Assembly (NCBI RefSeq): GCF_015845845.1 | Contig: NZ_LDIG01000045.1 | Coordinates: forward strand, 45,727-109,726 | Direction of reading: 5' to 3' | Source: Paenibacillus dendritiformis | GTDB lineage: Bacteria > Bacillota > Bacilli > Paenibacillales > Paenibacillaceae | Length of the DNA stretch: 64,000 bases | In this document: positions 37,402 through 45,905 of the stretch, piece by piece | How the letters are laid out: each line of letters starts with the position of its first letter | How positions within the stretch are numbered: the stretch's first letter is position 1 | Made by a program: the position numbers and the translations under genes | The notes under the pieces: generated by a model | The model's database searches: none | The model's input: the letters and a program-made list of their open reading frames with translations, nothing else | Told to the model about the DNA's origin: nothing

Positions 37402-38664
37402 TTGGGGATTTTTGATTTTCTGAAGCGCAAGCCGCAGCCGGCGCAACGGCCGCCGTTCTATGATATCGTTTGCCCCTACTGCTTCAGCAAATTCTCGCCC
37501 GAGGAGGTCGTGTTCCGCGCGGCCCATCACCGCGAGGATGACGAGAATTATGCGCTGCAGGAGGATGAGAAGCTGAACAAATACCGGGACCGCTTCGGCC
37601 TCGACACCGTCTATGACATGGAGGCGGTCATCGATCCGCGCGATATTCCCGAGGAGCATCATCTCTATTCGGATAACGTGCTTATCGGTCTGAATGACCG
37701 GTATGGCGTCGTCACGCGCAGAAGGCTGTGTCCGCACTGCCATAATGAGCTGCCCGTGACGGCAGGGAAGGTGCCGAGCAATATTATTTCCATTATCGGG
37801 GCCTCCCAGGTCGGCAAATCGGTCTATATGACCTCGCTGATCCATACGCTCCAGCATGCGACGGCCGATCATTTCGATGCCGCCTGCATGCCGCTCAATG
37901 CGGAAATCAGCCGCAAGTTCCGCACGATGTACGAGGAGCCGCTGTTCGAACGCGGCGATCTGCTCGCGTCGACACAGAAGGAGAAGATGCAGGAGCCGTT
38001 CATCTTTCAATTCGTTTTCAAGGATGAGACGAAGCCGCCGCTCACGCTGGTGTTTTTTGATGTCGCGGGGGAAGGGATGGTCGATCAGGATTATCTCGGC
38101 CTGCACGGCCAGCATATCAAAAATTCGGCCGGCATTCTGTTCATGATCGATCCGCTGCAAATTCGATCGATTCGTGAAAAAATACGCATGCAATACGGCG
38201 GAGCTTCCGACGATTGGGTACCGCAATACGACGAACCGCGCGATGTCGTGCTGACGCTGTTCGGCGACTTCATCGCTTACCAGGATAAGAACAAGACCGA
38301 CATTCCGACGGCGGTCGTGCTGACGAAGAGCGACATGCTGCATGCGTTGAAGGATGAGGATGGCGACTATATCAAGTCGAACAGCAATATTTTCCATAAT
38401 ATGGTTCATCGCAAATATCTCGATCTGACGGAATTCCATAATATCGACGGCGAGATACGGCGCTTCATCGAGAAGGTGGATCGTCCGTTCAAAGGAACGA
38501 TGGATGTCTATTTCTCTAATACGGCCTATTTCGCCGTGTCGGCATTGGGCAGCAACCCGGTCAATCAGAAGCTTCAGGGGGTTGTCAGTCCGATCCGGGT
38601 GGATGAGCCGTTCATCTGGCTGTTGTATCAATTGAATTATATCGAGGGGAGAGAGCAGCATTGA
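37402..38664 (+). CDS. Zinc-ribbon P-loop GTPase of the vWA/tubulin-like operon
   Basis: A 420-residue cytoplasmic GTPase-like protein. A split zinc ribbon is formed by CPYC at 24-27 and CPHC at 110-113. The GTPase fold has the P-loop GASQVGKS (133-140), the DxxG switch II in FFDVAGEGMVD (D220, G223) and a base-specificity motif TKSD at about 307-310. This places it among TRAFAC-type GTPases. It resembles the GTPases found next to GTPase-associated protein 1 genes in predicted conflict systems; that comparison is from memory. It starts with TTG after GAGGAGGAG. Its stop overlaps the TTG start of the next gene by 4 bp. Confidence 0.85.
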   Translation: MGIFDFLKRKPQPAQRPPFYDIVCPYCFSKFSPEEVVFRAAHHREDDENYALQEDEKLNKYRDRFGLDTVYDMEAVIDPRDIPEEHHLYSDNVLIGLNDRYGVVTRRRLCPHCHNELPVTAGKVPSNIISIIGASQVGKSVYMTSLIHTLQHATADHFDAACMPLNAEISRKFRTMYEEPLFERGDLLASTQKEKMQEPFIFQFVFKDETKPPLTLVFFDVAGEGMVDQDYLGLHGQHIKNSAGILFMIDPLQIRSIREKIRMQYGGASDDWVPQYDEPRDVVLTLFGDFIAYQDKNKTDIPTAVVLTKSDMLHALKDEDGDYIKSNSNIFHNMVHRKYLDLTEFHNIDGEIRRFIEKVDRPFKGTMDVYFSNTAYFAVSALGSNPVNQKLQGVVSPIRVDEPFIWLLYQLNYIEGREQH

Positions 38665-41600
38665 CATCGAACAGACCCTCTCGCATCCAGCAGCAAATGT
38701 ATACGCGGGAGCGGCGCGGCATTTTCCGCTCCAATGAAGGCTTCGACACGATCGCGGCGTCCGCAGGTCTTGATCCCGGATTTATCAAAAAAGTGCTGCA
38801 TCCGTTCTGCGTTTATGACGCGCCGGCGGAGCTGGCCTCGCGCGGGGAGAAGGACGAAGCGCGCTATCCGCAAGCGCTGCACTTGTTCCATGCCGATATG
38901 GGGCAGCTCGTCCTCGGGCGCAGCATCTATCAGGCGGCGGATTTCACGGGCTTGCGCAGCGCCTTCTTCACCCACAACTATATCGTGCCCGCCGAACGGG
39001 CGGCCGAAGCGGTAAAGGACTATCCAGCGCTGCTGAACGCGGACTTCGCCGGAAGCTATGATATCGAGCAGGGGACGGAGCTGCCCGAGCTGGAGCGGAT
39101 TCCGGCCGCAGCGGAAGCGCGCCGCCCGGCTTCGCCGACCGCCCTGCTCGACAGTCTCGGCATCGACGAGAAGATGTTCAAGCAGCTCCTGTTCGCCGTC
39201 ATGTCGTCCGTTGTCACGAGACGCAAAGTGTTCGTCGCGCTCGATGTCGCGGTGGAGGAGTTGTCGGAGACCGCTTTGCAGCTCATCGGCGTGCTGTACG
39301 GAAGCCTGCCGTATGCGTACCGCCGCGCGCTCGGCTTCCTGACGTTCTCGAAGGAGCCGCTGAACCGGAAGGGGATTCATCTGACCTTCGTCGAGCAAGG
39401 AAGCTTGCGCCCGAATGATCGGAACATCGACAAGGATTATACCTTCGATCTTGCGTCCAAGCGGGTGACGAATGTCGATATCGACCTGGGGAAGCAGCCT
39501 TACTTGAGCTTCGCCTGGAGCAATCTGGAGCAGCCGGAGCGGGCGGAAGCCTTCTTTGCCTTTGCGGAGCAGATGCTGGAGGGCATGGACACGCAGCGGC
39601 ATACCGCGATCGCGAGCTGCCATGAGCTGGCTATCTTGTTCCAGATCGAGGAAGGCAGCGATTCTCTATATATGCAGAACCGGGTCGGCGCGCTGCGCTC
39701 GATGCTCGATTACTTGGCGCCGGAAGGGGCCGTCCAGTCGAAGCAGCGGCTCGCGGAGCTGTTCCGCGGGTGCTTCCAGCGCGAGTATGAGCGGGTCAAG
39801 CAGGGAGAGATTCCTGATCCGGCTATCGTAAAATCTTTTATGGAATTTGAAGCCCTTGGCGGAACGGGGCTCGGCAGCGAACTGATCGGGTATTTGATCC
39901 GGAGCTTGCATGAAGCCAATCAGGCGAAGGGCAGCGAGCGAATGGAAGCCTATTATGCGCTCATCGAGGGCAGCGACCGCGTTAGCCGGCCCTTCTTCGA
40001 GACGCTGCTGCGGGGCGGCAAGACGGTAGACCTCTTCTTCCCGTATATGCGGCGGAAATTCCAGGAGACCGTCCGGGCCGAGGAGCTGGTGAAGCTGGCT
40101 CATCATTGGTCCGGCCGGCATCCGGTACTGCTGCGCAAGGCCGAGTTCACCGAGCTCGCCGCCGGGCAGCTCGCCGAGAAGCTGCGGCATGATGCGGAGC
40201 CGGTGTCCGCTGTGAACGCGGTGCTGGACACGGTCGACCGCCTGCTCGCGGAGGAGGAGCGGCCCGCCGAAGACATGCTGCTCTTTATGGAGCAGTTGTC
40301 GTACGCGGCGAATGAGTTCCTGCTCACGGATCTGAATCTGGAGCAGACGCGCCAGGAAGCGTTCCTGCAGATCGGATTCCTGGCGCATCCGGACGAGGTG
40401 AGGGAATGGGCCGCCCGCTACCCGCCTCAGGTGCGGTCCACGGCGAATGTCATGCTGTCTGCCTACCGCTGGTTCCAGGACGACGAGCCGGACGAATCGA
40501 TTTTCGACGGCTTATCGCCTGCCGAGCTCGATCGGCTGCAGCAGCTTGGGCGCCGCTGGCTGCAGAAGGATCTGGGGCCGGCGCGGTTCGGCCGGCTGGT
40601 GCTGGCGTTCTGCCGGGATGCCGACAAAGGCCTGATCGAATACGGAGCGCTGCTCCATTATTTGCATCAGCATGCGCCGGACCGGGAGACCGTCTATCAG
40701 TTCATGAACTGGTCCGAGAAGCGGCGCTTTTTCTCGAGGGGGAGGAAGCTCGAGCCGGGATATGCCGCGGCGGTGGTCGCTTATTTTAAAAAATACGACC
40801 AGGACGCGTTCAAAAACCGGACGAACCGCAAGCTCTATTTCGAGCAGGCGGGCGCGCCGCTTCAGGCCGTATACGACAAGGCCCGCAGCGAGCTGTCGCC
40901 GCCCATCGTCAGATGGCTGCGGCGCAACCGGCAAGCGATGGTGTGGTTCTTGGCCATTCTTCTGGTCATCGGCGGCATTGCCGGCGGATTGGCGGCCTCC
41001 GGCATCTTCGACAGCGGCAAGCCCGCGGTGGCGGAGAACACCGCGTCCGATCCGGAGCCGCCTCGGCAGGAGGAGCCGGCCGCTAAGCCCGAACCGCAAG
41101 TCTACGCGAGACAAGTCGAGGATTTCGTGGACGGCGAATTGAAGCCGACGACGGAGCTTGTGTTCGAATTCGGGACGGAGGCGGAATGCGCGACATTTCA
41201 GGCGGGCACGATTACATTGAAGCTGGAAGGCGGCGCCGAGCAGACGTATACGGATCGTACCGTGCAGCATCTCTGTTCTTCGGGGGCCGGTACGGAAGGA
41301 ACGCCGCCGACCGGCTCTGATGGATCAGAAAGCGGCTCCGCCGGATCCGCGGGCTCGACGGGTGCAGGCGGCGCGGATTCTTCCGCCACAAGCGCCGAGC
41401 AGCAGGATCAGAACGGCGGCGGGAGCGGAGAAGCAGGCGATTCTTTGGAGAGCAAGACTGGCTCGGTGGGAGAAGGGGACAGCGCGCCGCCGGACGCGGC
41501 GGGGGGAGGCATCTCTCAGGGAGACACGTCACCGGGAGATACGCCCCTTGGAAACACGCCTTCGGGTGACACAGATTCAGGAGATACGCCTCCCGGAGAA

Positions 41601-41768
41601 GCTGCTCCTCCGGCCGGCGGCTCAACGGGCAGCGCCGGCGCGGATTCGGCGAAGCCGGCCCGGCAGCGAACCTTTCAAGCGATTGTCTCTTTAGGCGAAG
41701 AGGTCGAGATTGGAAAAATAAGTGAAGTACTTGTGGATCAGAAGAGAGTCGAATATATTGAGAAATAG
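38661..41768 (+). CDS. Large membrane-anchored protein resembling GTPase-associated protein 1
   Basis: 1035 residues, the last gene of the operon. The N-terminal region (QQQMYTRERRGIFRSNEGFDTIAA, HPFCVYDAP) resembles the type 2 N-terminal domain of GTPase-associated protein 1 (GAP1-N2), followed by a long helical middle. I recall this family and have not searched it. A membrane helix at about 759-783 (MVWFLAILLVIGGIAGGLAAS) leads to an outside tail containing a small domain, an acidic Gly/Ser-rich stretch, five 5-residue repeats (GDTSP, GDTPL, GNTPS, GDTDS, GDTPP) and a C-terminal segment RTFQAIVSLGEEVEI. It starts with TTG, overlapping the GTPase stop, so the two are strictly coupled. Confidence 0.82.
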   Translation: MTSNRPSRIQQQMYTRERRGIFRSNEGFDTIAASAGLDPGFIKKVLHPFCVYDAPAELASRGEKDEARYPQALHLFHADMGQLVLGRSIYQAADFTGLRSAFFTHNYIVPAERAAEAVKDYPALLNADFAGSYDIEQGTELPELERIPAAAEARRPASPTALLDSLGIDEKMFKQLLFAVMSSVVTRRKVFVALDVAVEELSETALQLIGVLYGSLPYAYRRALGFLTFSKEPLNRKGIHLTFVEQGSLRPNDRNIDKDYTFDLASKRVTNVDIDLGKQPYLSFAWSNLEQPERAEAFFAFAEQMLEGMDTQRHTAIASCHELAILFQIEEGSDSLYMQNRVGALRSMLDYLAPEGAVQSKQRLAELFRGCFQREYERVKQGEIPDPAIVKSFMEFEALGGTGLGSELIGYLIRSLHEANQAKGSERMEAYYALIEGSDRVSRPFFETLLRGGKTVDLFFPYMRRKFQETVRAEELVKLAHHWSGRHPVLLRKAEFTELAAGQLAEKLRHDAEPVSAVNAVLDTVDRLLAEEERPAEDMLLFMEQLSYAANEFLLTDLNLEQTRQEAFLQIGFLAHPDEVREWAARYPPQVRSTANVMLSAYRWFQDDEPDESIFDGLSPAELDRLQQLGRRWLQKDLGPARFGRLVLAFCRDADKGLIEYGALLHYLHQHAPDRETVYQFMNWSEKRRFFSRGRKLEPGYAAAVVAYFKKYDQDAFKNRTNRKLYFEQAGAPLQAVYDKARSELSPPIVRWLRRNRQAMVWFLAILLVIGGIAGGLAASGIFDSGKPAVAENTASDPEPPRQEEPAAKPEPQVYARQVEDFVDGELKPTTELVFEFGTEAECATFQAGTITLKLEGGAEQTYTDRTVQHLCSSGAGTEGTPPTGSDGSESGSAGSAGSTGAGGADSSATSAEQQDQNGGGSGEAGDSLESKTGSVGEGDSAPPDAAGGGISQGDTSPGDTPLGNTPSGDTDSGDTPPGEAAPPAGGSTGSAGADSAKPARQRTFQAIVSLGEEVEIGKISEVLVDQKRVEYIEK
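41520..41594 (+). repeat. Five in-frame 15-bp repeats in the GAP1-like gene
   Basis: Each 15-bp unit encodes a variant of GDTPS. They lie in the extracytoplasmic tail and probably form a flexible stalk. Repeat number may vary between strains. Confidence 0.8.
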
Positions 41769-41794
41769 AGGCTGAAAGTCAGCCTCTATTTTTT
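41764..41794 (+). terminator. Terminator of the seven-gene vWA/tubulin-like operon
   Basis: AATAGAGGCTGA and TCAGCCTCTATT form a perfect 12-bp stem with an AAG loop, followed by TTTT. It overlaps the stop codon of the last gene and defines the operon end. Confidence 0.92.
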
Positions 41795-41831
41795 GTCATC
41801 CTGAAGCGGATGATAGTGGAGGCTGTGAGCC

Positions 41832-42236
41832 ATGCGCTGGATACCGGAACGCTGGAGCCGCCAATGGATTCGATGGGAGCTGTGTCATGCGCTCGTGCTG
41901 ACGCTCGGATTGTGTGGCGTCCGCTATGCGGCGGCGGGAGCGGAGCCGGCATGGGATACCGCGCTGCGAATGGCGGCGGCCGCCGTGGCGATCGCGACGA
42001 TCCTAAACCTGTCCGGTTGGCTGGGCGGGCGCTGGATCTGGCTGCTGGGCAGCATCGGCGCGGCTGTGGGCCTGGCGGCGATGTTCATCGTTACTCTTTA
42101 TCGGGGGCACGGCGGATGGGAGGATTTGATTGGCGTCCTCGTTTTTTTGTATTTGTTCGCTATCGGTTACGGCTGCGGAGTACTTGCCGAGACGGCCTTG
42201 GCGATCTATCATTGGATTCAGCGCCGAAGAAGTTAA
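41832..42236 (+). CDS. Small polytopic membrane protein of unknown function
   Basis: 134 residues with about four membrane helices (LVLTLGLCGVRYAA, MAAAAVAIATILNLSGWL, IWLLGSIGAAVGLAAMFIVTLY, LIGVLVFLYLFAIGYGCGVLAE) and charged ends. No family is recognised. TGGAGG precedes the ATG by eight bases. It stands after the operon terminator and before the prenyltransferase gene, so it could belong to either neighbour or to none. Confidence 0.75.
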   Translation: MRWIPERWSRQWIRWELCHALVLTLGLCGVRYAAAGAEPAWDTALRMAAAAVAIATILNLSGWLGGRWIWLLGSIGAAVGLAAMFIVTLYRGHGGWEDLIGVLVFLYLFAIGYGCGVLAETALAIYHWIQRRRS

Positions 42237-42311
42237 ATAATAGAAATGGAACGATAGGGATATAGACTCGAATATACATCTATTTCCTGGTTACTAGGGG
42301 GATTTTTCATT

Positions 42312-43232
42312 GTGAATCTGAAACTTAAGCACACGCCGCAGCCTGCCGCGGCCGCAGCAAGCTCCGGTCATGTGGTCGCGCTGATGTGGAGACAGCTTCG
42401 CCCGAAGCAGTGGACCAAAAATCTGCTCGTGTTCGCCGCGCTTCTCTTTTCGTTGAAGCGGGTGGATCTGTCGGCCGTATATCATTCGTTGACCGTATTT
42501 TTTCTTTTTTGTTTCGTATCCGGCTGCGTTTACATTATTAATGATTATTCGGACCGGGAAGCGGACCGCGTCCACCCGGTAAAGAGGCATCGGCCGATGG
42601 CGTCCGGCGCTTTGAATCCGGCGGTCGCACTCGGAACCGGCGCGGTGCTGCTGGCAGGCTCGCTGGCCACTTCTTACTTTATTCATCCGCTATTGACGGC
42701 GGTGCTGGCGATTTACTTTGTGTTGAATGTCGCTTACTCGTTCAAATTGAAGCATATCGTCATTCTCGACATTATGACGATTGCCGCCGGGTTCGTGCTG
42801 CGGGCCATCGCGGGCGGACTGGCCATTCACGTTCAGTTGACGCCATGGTTCCTGCTGTGCACGATGCTGCTCTCCCTTTTTCTCGCGATAGGCAAGCGGA
42901 GACATGAATTGTTTTTACTGGCGGATCAAAAAGGAACGCACCGCAAGGTGCTCGACAACTATTCCTTTGCGCTTCTGGATCAGCTCATTAGCATCGTGGC
43001 TACGGCGACCGTCATCAGCTATTCGCTGTTCACGTTTACCGCCGGGCGGACGACGCATTTGATGTGGACGATTCCTTTTGTCATCTACGGCATCTTCCGT
43101 TATTTATACTTGATCCATGTGGAGAAGAAGGGCGGAGCGCCTGACCGGCTGCTGTTTGAAGACAAGCATATTTTCGTCACCGTCATTTTGTACGTGATTA
43201 GCGTGCTGGCGATATTCATCCTGTTTGAATAG
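42312..43232 (+). CDS. UbiA-family prenyltransferase (decaprenyl-phosphate phosphoribosyltransferase-like)
   Basis: A polytopic membrane enzyme of 306 residues, about eight or nine helices. The polyprenyl-diphosphate/Mg motif reads NDYSDREADRVHPVKRHRP at about 76-94, the pattern of the mycobacterial-type enzyme that moves phosphoribose from PRPP to decaprenyl phosphate. The expected product is a polyprenyl-phosphate pentose for wall polymers. AGGGGGA precedes a GTG start at 42312. A HAD phosphatase follows at once, and such phosphatases are fused to UbiA domains in some bacteria, which supports the pathway guess. Family is firm and substrate inferred. Confidence 0.86.
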   Translation: MNLKLKHTPQPAAAAASSGHVVALMWRQLRPKQWTKNLLVFAALLFSLKRVDLSAVYHSLTVFFLFCFVSGCVYIINDYSDREADRVHPVKRHRPMASGALNPAVALGTGAVLLAGSLATSYFIHPLLTAVLAIYFVLNVAYSFKLKHIVILDIMTIAAGFVLRAIAGGLAIHVQLTPWFLLCTMLLSLFLAIGKRRHELFLLADQKGTHRKVLDNYSFALLDQLISIVATATVISYSLFTFTAGRTTHLMWTIPFVIYGIFRYLYLIHVEKKGGAPDRLLFEDKHIFVTVILYVISVLAIFILFE

Positions 43233-43250
43233 GGAAAGGGGTCAAACATC

Positions 43251-43889
43251 ATGCTGGCCAAAGTTGCGCTTTTCGATATCGATAAAACGATTATTCGGCG
43301 CGATTCCATGTTCTTGTTTTTGAAATACGGGCTTGCGGCGAAGCCGAGTTCTGTCATCCATTTGCCCGCCCTGGCCTGGAACCTGCTGCTGTATAAGCTT
43401 GGGATCGTGCCGGCTGAAAAGGCCAAGCAGTACTTTTTTCGATCCATTGCTTATATGGACGAGACCGATCTGGAGGCTTTTTACGACCGGGTCCTGGCGC
43501 CGGAAATGTATCAGGATGCTCTCGCCGAGATGCGCAGCCGCAAGAAGCTGGGCTACCGCGTCATTCTCGTGACGGCTTCTCCCGTCGCCTATATGAAATA
43601 TTTCAAGAAGCTGGCGTGCGTGGACGAGGTCCTGGGGACGGAGCTGCAGCGGCGGAACGGCCGCTATACGCATCTGATCGAGGGCAAAAATTGCAAAGCG
43701 GAAGAGAAGGTAGCGCGCATCCGCGATTATTTGGAGCGCCATCATCTTGAGATCGATTACGAGGCCTCCTGCGCGTATTCCGATTGCACCAGCGATTTGC
43801 CGATGCTGAAGCTGGCGGGGCAGCGGTATCTGATCCGGAACGCCCCGATCAAGCAGGAGGGTCTGGAGGTCATGAGATGGAGCTCTTGA
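43251..43889 (+). CDS. HAD-family phosphatase (HAD-IB, SerB-like)
   Basis: 212 residues with the HAD motifs: I, FDIDKTIIRRDS (nucleophile Asp of DxDxT); II, ILVTASP; IV, YSDCTSDLPML. It probably dephosphorylates the phosphoribosyl lipid made by the upstream UbiA enzyme, in analogy with the decaprenylphosphoryl-ribose pathway; that role is inferred. It overlaps the next gene by 13 bp. An HAD-IB enzyme can also act on phosphoserine-like small substrates, but the neighbours argue otherwise. Confidence 0.88.
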   Translation: MLAKVALFDIDKTIIRRDSMFLFLKYGLAAKPSSVIHLPALAWNLLLYKLGIVPAEKAKQYFFRSIAYMDETDLEAFYDRVLAPEMYQDALAEMRSRKKLGYRVILVTASPVAYMKYFKKLACVDEVLGTELQRRNGRYTHLIEGKNCKAEEKVARIRDYLERHHLEIDYEASCAYSDCTSDLPMLKLAGQRYLIRNAPIKQEGLEVMRWSS

Positions 43890-44206
43890 AGTCGAAGCAT
43901 GCCGGCAAGGCGCTCATGATCTTGTCGGCCTGGTGCACCGCGACGGGGCAATTGTTCTGGAAATGGGGCATCGCGAATCTGCTGTATTTGGGGATTGGCT
44001 TTGTGTTCTATGGCATCGGGGCCGTGCTCATGATTAAGTCGCTGTCGCTGGAGAAGCTGTCCGTCGCTTATCCGCTGATGGCATGCAGTTATATTTTTGC
44101 CCTGCTGTATGGCGGACTTCTCCTGGGCGAGACGGTCAATCTGCAGAAAGGAATCGCCGTCCTGCTGCTCATAATCGGCGTCGCGTGCATCAGCTATGAG
44201 AAATGA
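43877..44206 (+). CDS. Small drug/metabolite-type transporter subunit (first of a pair)
   Basis: 109 residues, four membrane helices, SMR/EamA-like: KALMILSAWCTATGQLFWKWG, LLYLGIGFVFYGIGAVLMIKSL, VAYPLMACSYIFALLYGGLLLGE, GIAVLLLIIGVACI. The helix-3 P-L-x-A pattern and the LLLGE end are typical. The start at 43877 (MELLKSKH) lies within the end of the HAD gene; the frame's earlier ATG at 43784 would give an implausible N-terminus. Two such small proteins side by side recall the ArnE/ArnF undecaprenyl-phosphate-sugar flippase, which fits the prenyl-sugar context. Transport of a lipid-linked sugar is inferred. Confidence 0.85.
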   Translation: MELLKSKHAGKALMILSAWCTATGQLFWKWGIANLLYLGIGFVFYGIGAVLMIKSLSLEKLSVAYPLMACSYIFALLYGGLLLGETVNLQKGIAVLLLIIGVACISYEK

Positions 44207-44513
44207 ATGGCTGTGGCTCCTCCTTGTGGTGATGACCTGGTTCGGGTCGCTCGGCAGCGCCTGCTTCAAATTATCGTCCGCGCGAAAGCAGCGGAGCATG
44301 CTTCTTCTCGGCTTCCTGTGCTATGGCTCCGGGGCCCTGCTTAATATATATTTGCTGCGGTTCTTGCCTTATACCGTCGTCCTTCCGGCGAATGCGCTGA
44401 CCTTCATCTGGACGATGGTATTGGCGAGATGGATATTCAAGGAATCGATAGGCTTGCCGAAGGCGGCTGGCATTGTCTTTATTTTTGCGGGCATGCTTCT
44501 TCTCGCAGGATGA
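44196..44513 (+). CDS. Small drug/metabolite-type transporter subunit (second of a pair)
   Basis: 105 residues with four membrane helices, homologous in layout to the preceding protein: LWLLLVVMTWFGSLGSACFKLSS, MLLLGFLCYGSGALLNIYLL, YTVVLPANALTFIWTMVLARWIF, GIVFIFAGMLLLAG. Its ATG lies 11 bp inside the previous gene, so the two are made together and probably form a heterodimer. The likely role is moving a polyprenyl-phosphate sugar across the membrane for the GT-C-like protein that follows. Confidence 0.85.
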   Translation: MRNEWLWLLLVVMTWFGSLGSACFKLSSARKQRSMLLLGFLCYGSGALLNIYLLRFLPYTVVLPANALTFIWTMVLARWIFKESIGLPKAAGIVFIFAGMLLLAG

Positions 44514-44553
44514 TGGAGGAGATAGAGAAATTATCGTTTGGAGGCATGGGGTC

Positions 44554-45846
44554 ATGCAGTTTTGGAAATCGGTTTTTGGCGTGAAGCAGGATAACCGCAA
44601 AGCGCTGCTGCTGTTTTTGGGCTTCTTTCTATTCTATTTTTGGCTGAACCTTCCGTTCATTACGTACATGGAGCGGAATCAGGCGGTGCTGACGGAGCTC
44701 AGCCCGTTTTATGGGGTCCCGTTCACATTGAATCTGTTCAATTTCGATCCGTCGCTTTATTATGCGCCGCAATCTTCCGTGATTCATCCGCTGATCAATT
44801 ATTTGTCGGCGCCGTTGAAGCAGGCGGCCTCCCTGACGTGGGGCAACGGCCTGTTTCTGGGGATACAGAGCGCCATGAACGCGTGTGGCGTCGTCCTGAT
44901 GTATTATTATTTGCGCCGCAATTCCTACGGCAACGCCTTGTCTATCGGAACGGCCGCCTTTTTCGGCGCAAGTTCCTATCAGATTTTTTCGGCGCTGATC
45001 CCGGATTCTTATCCGTACGCGGTCCTGATCATTTTGCTGACGGTGCTTTACGCGCAGTACTGCCGGCACCATCAGAAGCTCGGGACATGGCCGGCCTCGA
45101 TCCTGCTGACGCTGAACTTCGGACTGACCGTGACCAACGTCGCAACCGCCGTCGGATCGCTCTTCATCAGCACGCTGCGCAAGAGCAGACAATACTGGAT
45201 CGCTTGTCTCAAGATCGCCGGCATCTCCTTGCTGCTTGTCGCTCTGCTTACGGGATTGCAGTTCGTTCTGTTTCCCGGCAGTTCCTGGATTACGACGTGG
45301 CAGCATAATATCCAAGCCGGCGGATTCAGCTATGTGGCGCCATTTTCCTTCGCCCATCACTGGAAAGCATTGTATTCGATGATCGAGAGCCCGATTGTCA
45401 CGCCGCACTTGGCGATGATCGACGACTCGGTAATGGCGTTCGTGACGGATCTGTCGAACCCGTTCCCGCTGTATGGACATCTCATCGGCATTGTTGTCAT
45501 CGTCTTGACCTTGTTGGCTCTCGTTACGGGATATCGGTCGAAAGAGGTGCAATCTCTGGCCATTTATCCACTGTTCGCGCTTCTGCTGCATATCATCGTT
45601 GGCTTCGGCTTGGCGGCATTTCAATATGATATGTATCTGTACGCCGGACATTATTTATTTGCCTTGTTCCTGTTAAGCGCTTGGGGGGTCCACCGCTGCG
45701 GCGGGACCGCGCGCGGCATTCTGACCGGGGTTATCATCGCCTGCGCGGCGGCAACCTTGGTTCGCAATATCATTGGCCATGCGGCCGCACTGGACACGAT
45801 CCAGCAAGTCTATATTCAGATCGGTTCGGCTTCGCTTCAACCGTAG
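44554..45846 (+). CDS. Polytopic membrane protein, possible GT-C glycosyltransferase
   Basis: 430 residues with roughly ten membrane helices. The first extracytoplasmic loop (FITYMERNQAVLTELSPFYGV) has the position of the catalytic loop of GT-C glycosyltransferases, which use polyprenyl-phosphate sugars outside the membrane, but the acidic motif is not the classical Asp-Asp, so the assignment is tentative. The start at 44554 follows GGAGG by nine bases. It lies between the flippase-like pair and an LtaS-like enzyme, which suggests sugar transfer to a wall or lipoteichoic polymer. Confidence 0.78.
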   Translation: MQFWKSVFGVKQDNRKALLLFLGFFLFYFWLNLPFITYMERNQAVLTELSPFYGVPFTLNLFNFDPSLYYAPQSSVIHPLINYLSAPLKQAASLTWGNGLFLGIQSAMNACGVVLMYYYLRRNSYGNALSIGTAAFFGASSYQIFSALIPDSYPYAVLIILLTVLYAQYCRHHQKLGTWPASILLTLNFGLTVTNVATAVGSLFISTLRKSRQYWIACLKIAGISLLLVALLTGLQFVLFPGSSWITTWQHNIQAGGFSYVAPFSFAHHWKALYSMIESPIVTPHLAMIDDSVMAFVTDLSNPFPLYGHLIGIVVIVLTLLALVTGYRSKEVQSLAIYPLFALLLHIIVGFGLAAFQYDMYLYAGHYLFALFLLSAWGVHRCGGTARGILTGVIIACAAATLVRNIIGHAAALDTIQQVYIQIGSASLQP

Positions 45847-45905
45847 CGGCCGATGACTGAATGGATGCGCATGGAACAGATTGATTAGAAAGAAAGTGAT
45901 TTTTT

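Noticed and set aside
43877..44513. Multidrug efflux pair of the SMR type
   Set aside because: The fold is similar, but the adjacent prenyltransferase, phosphatase and envelope genes favour a lipid-sugar flippase; drug export is kept only as an alternative.
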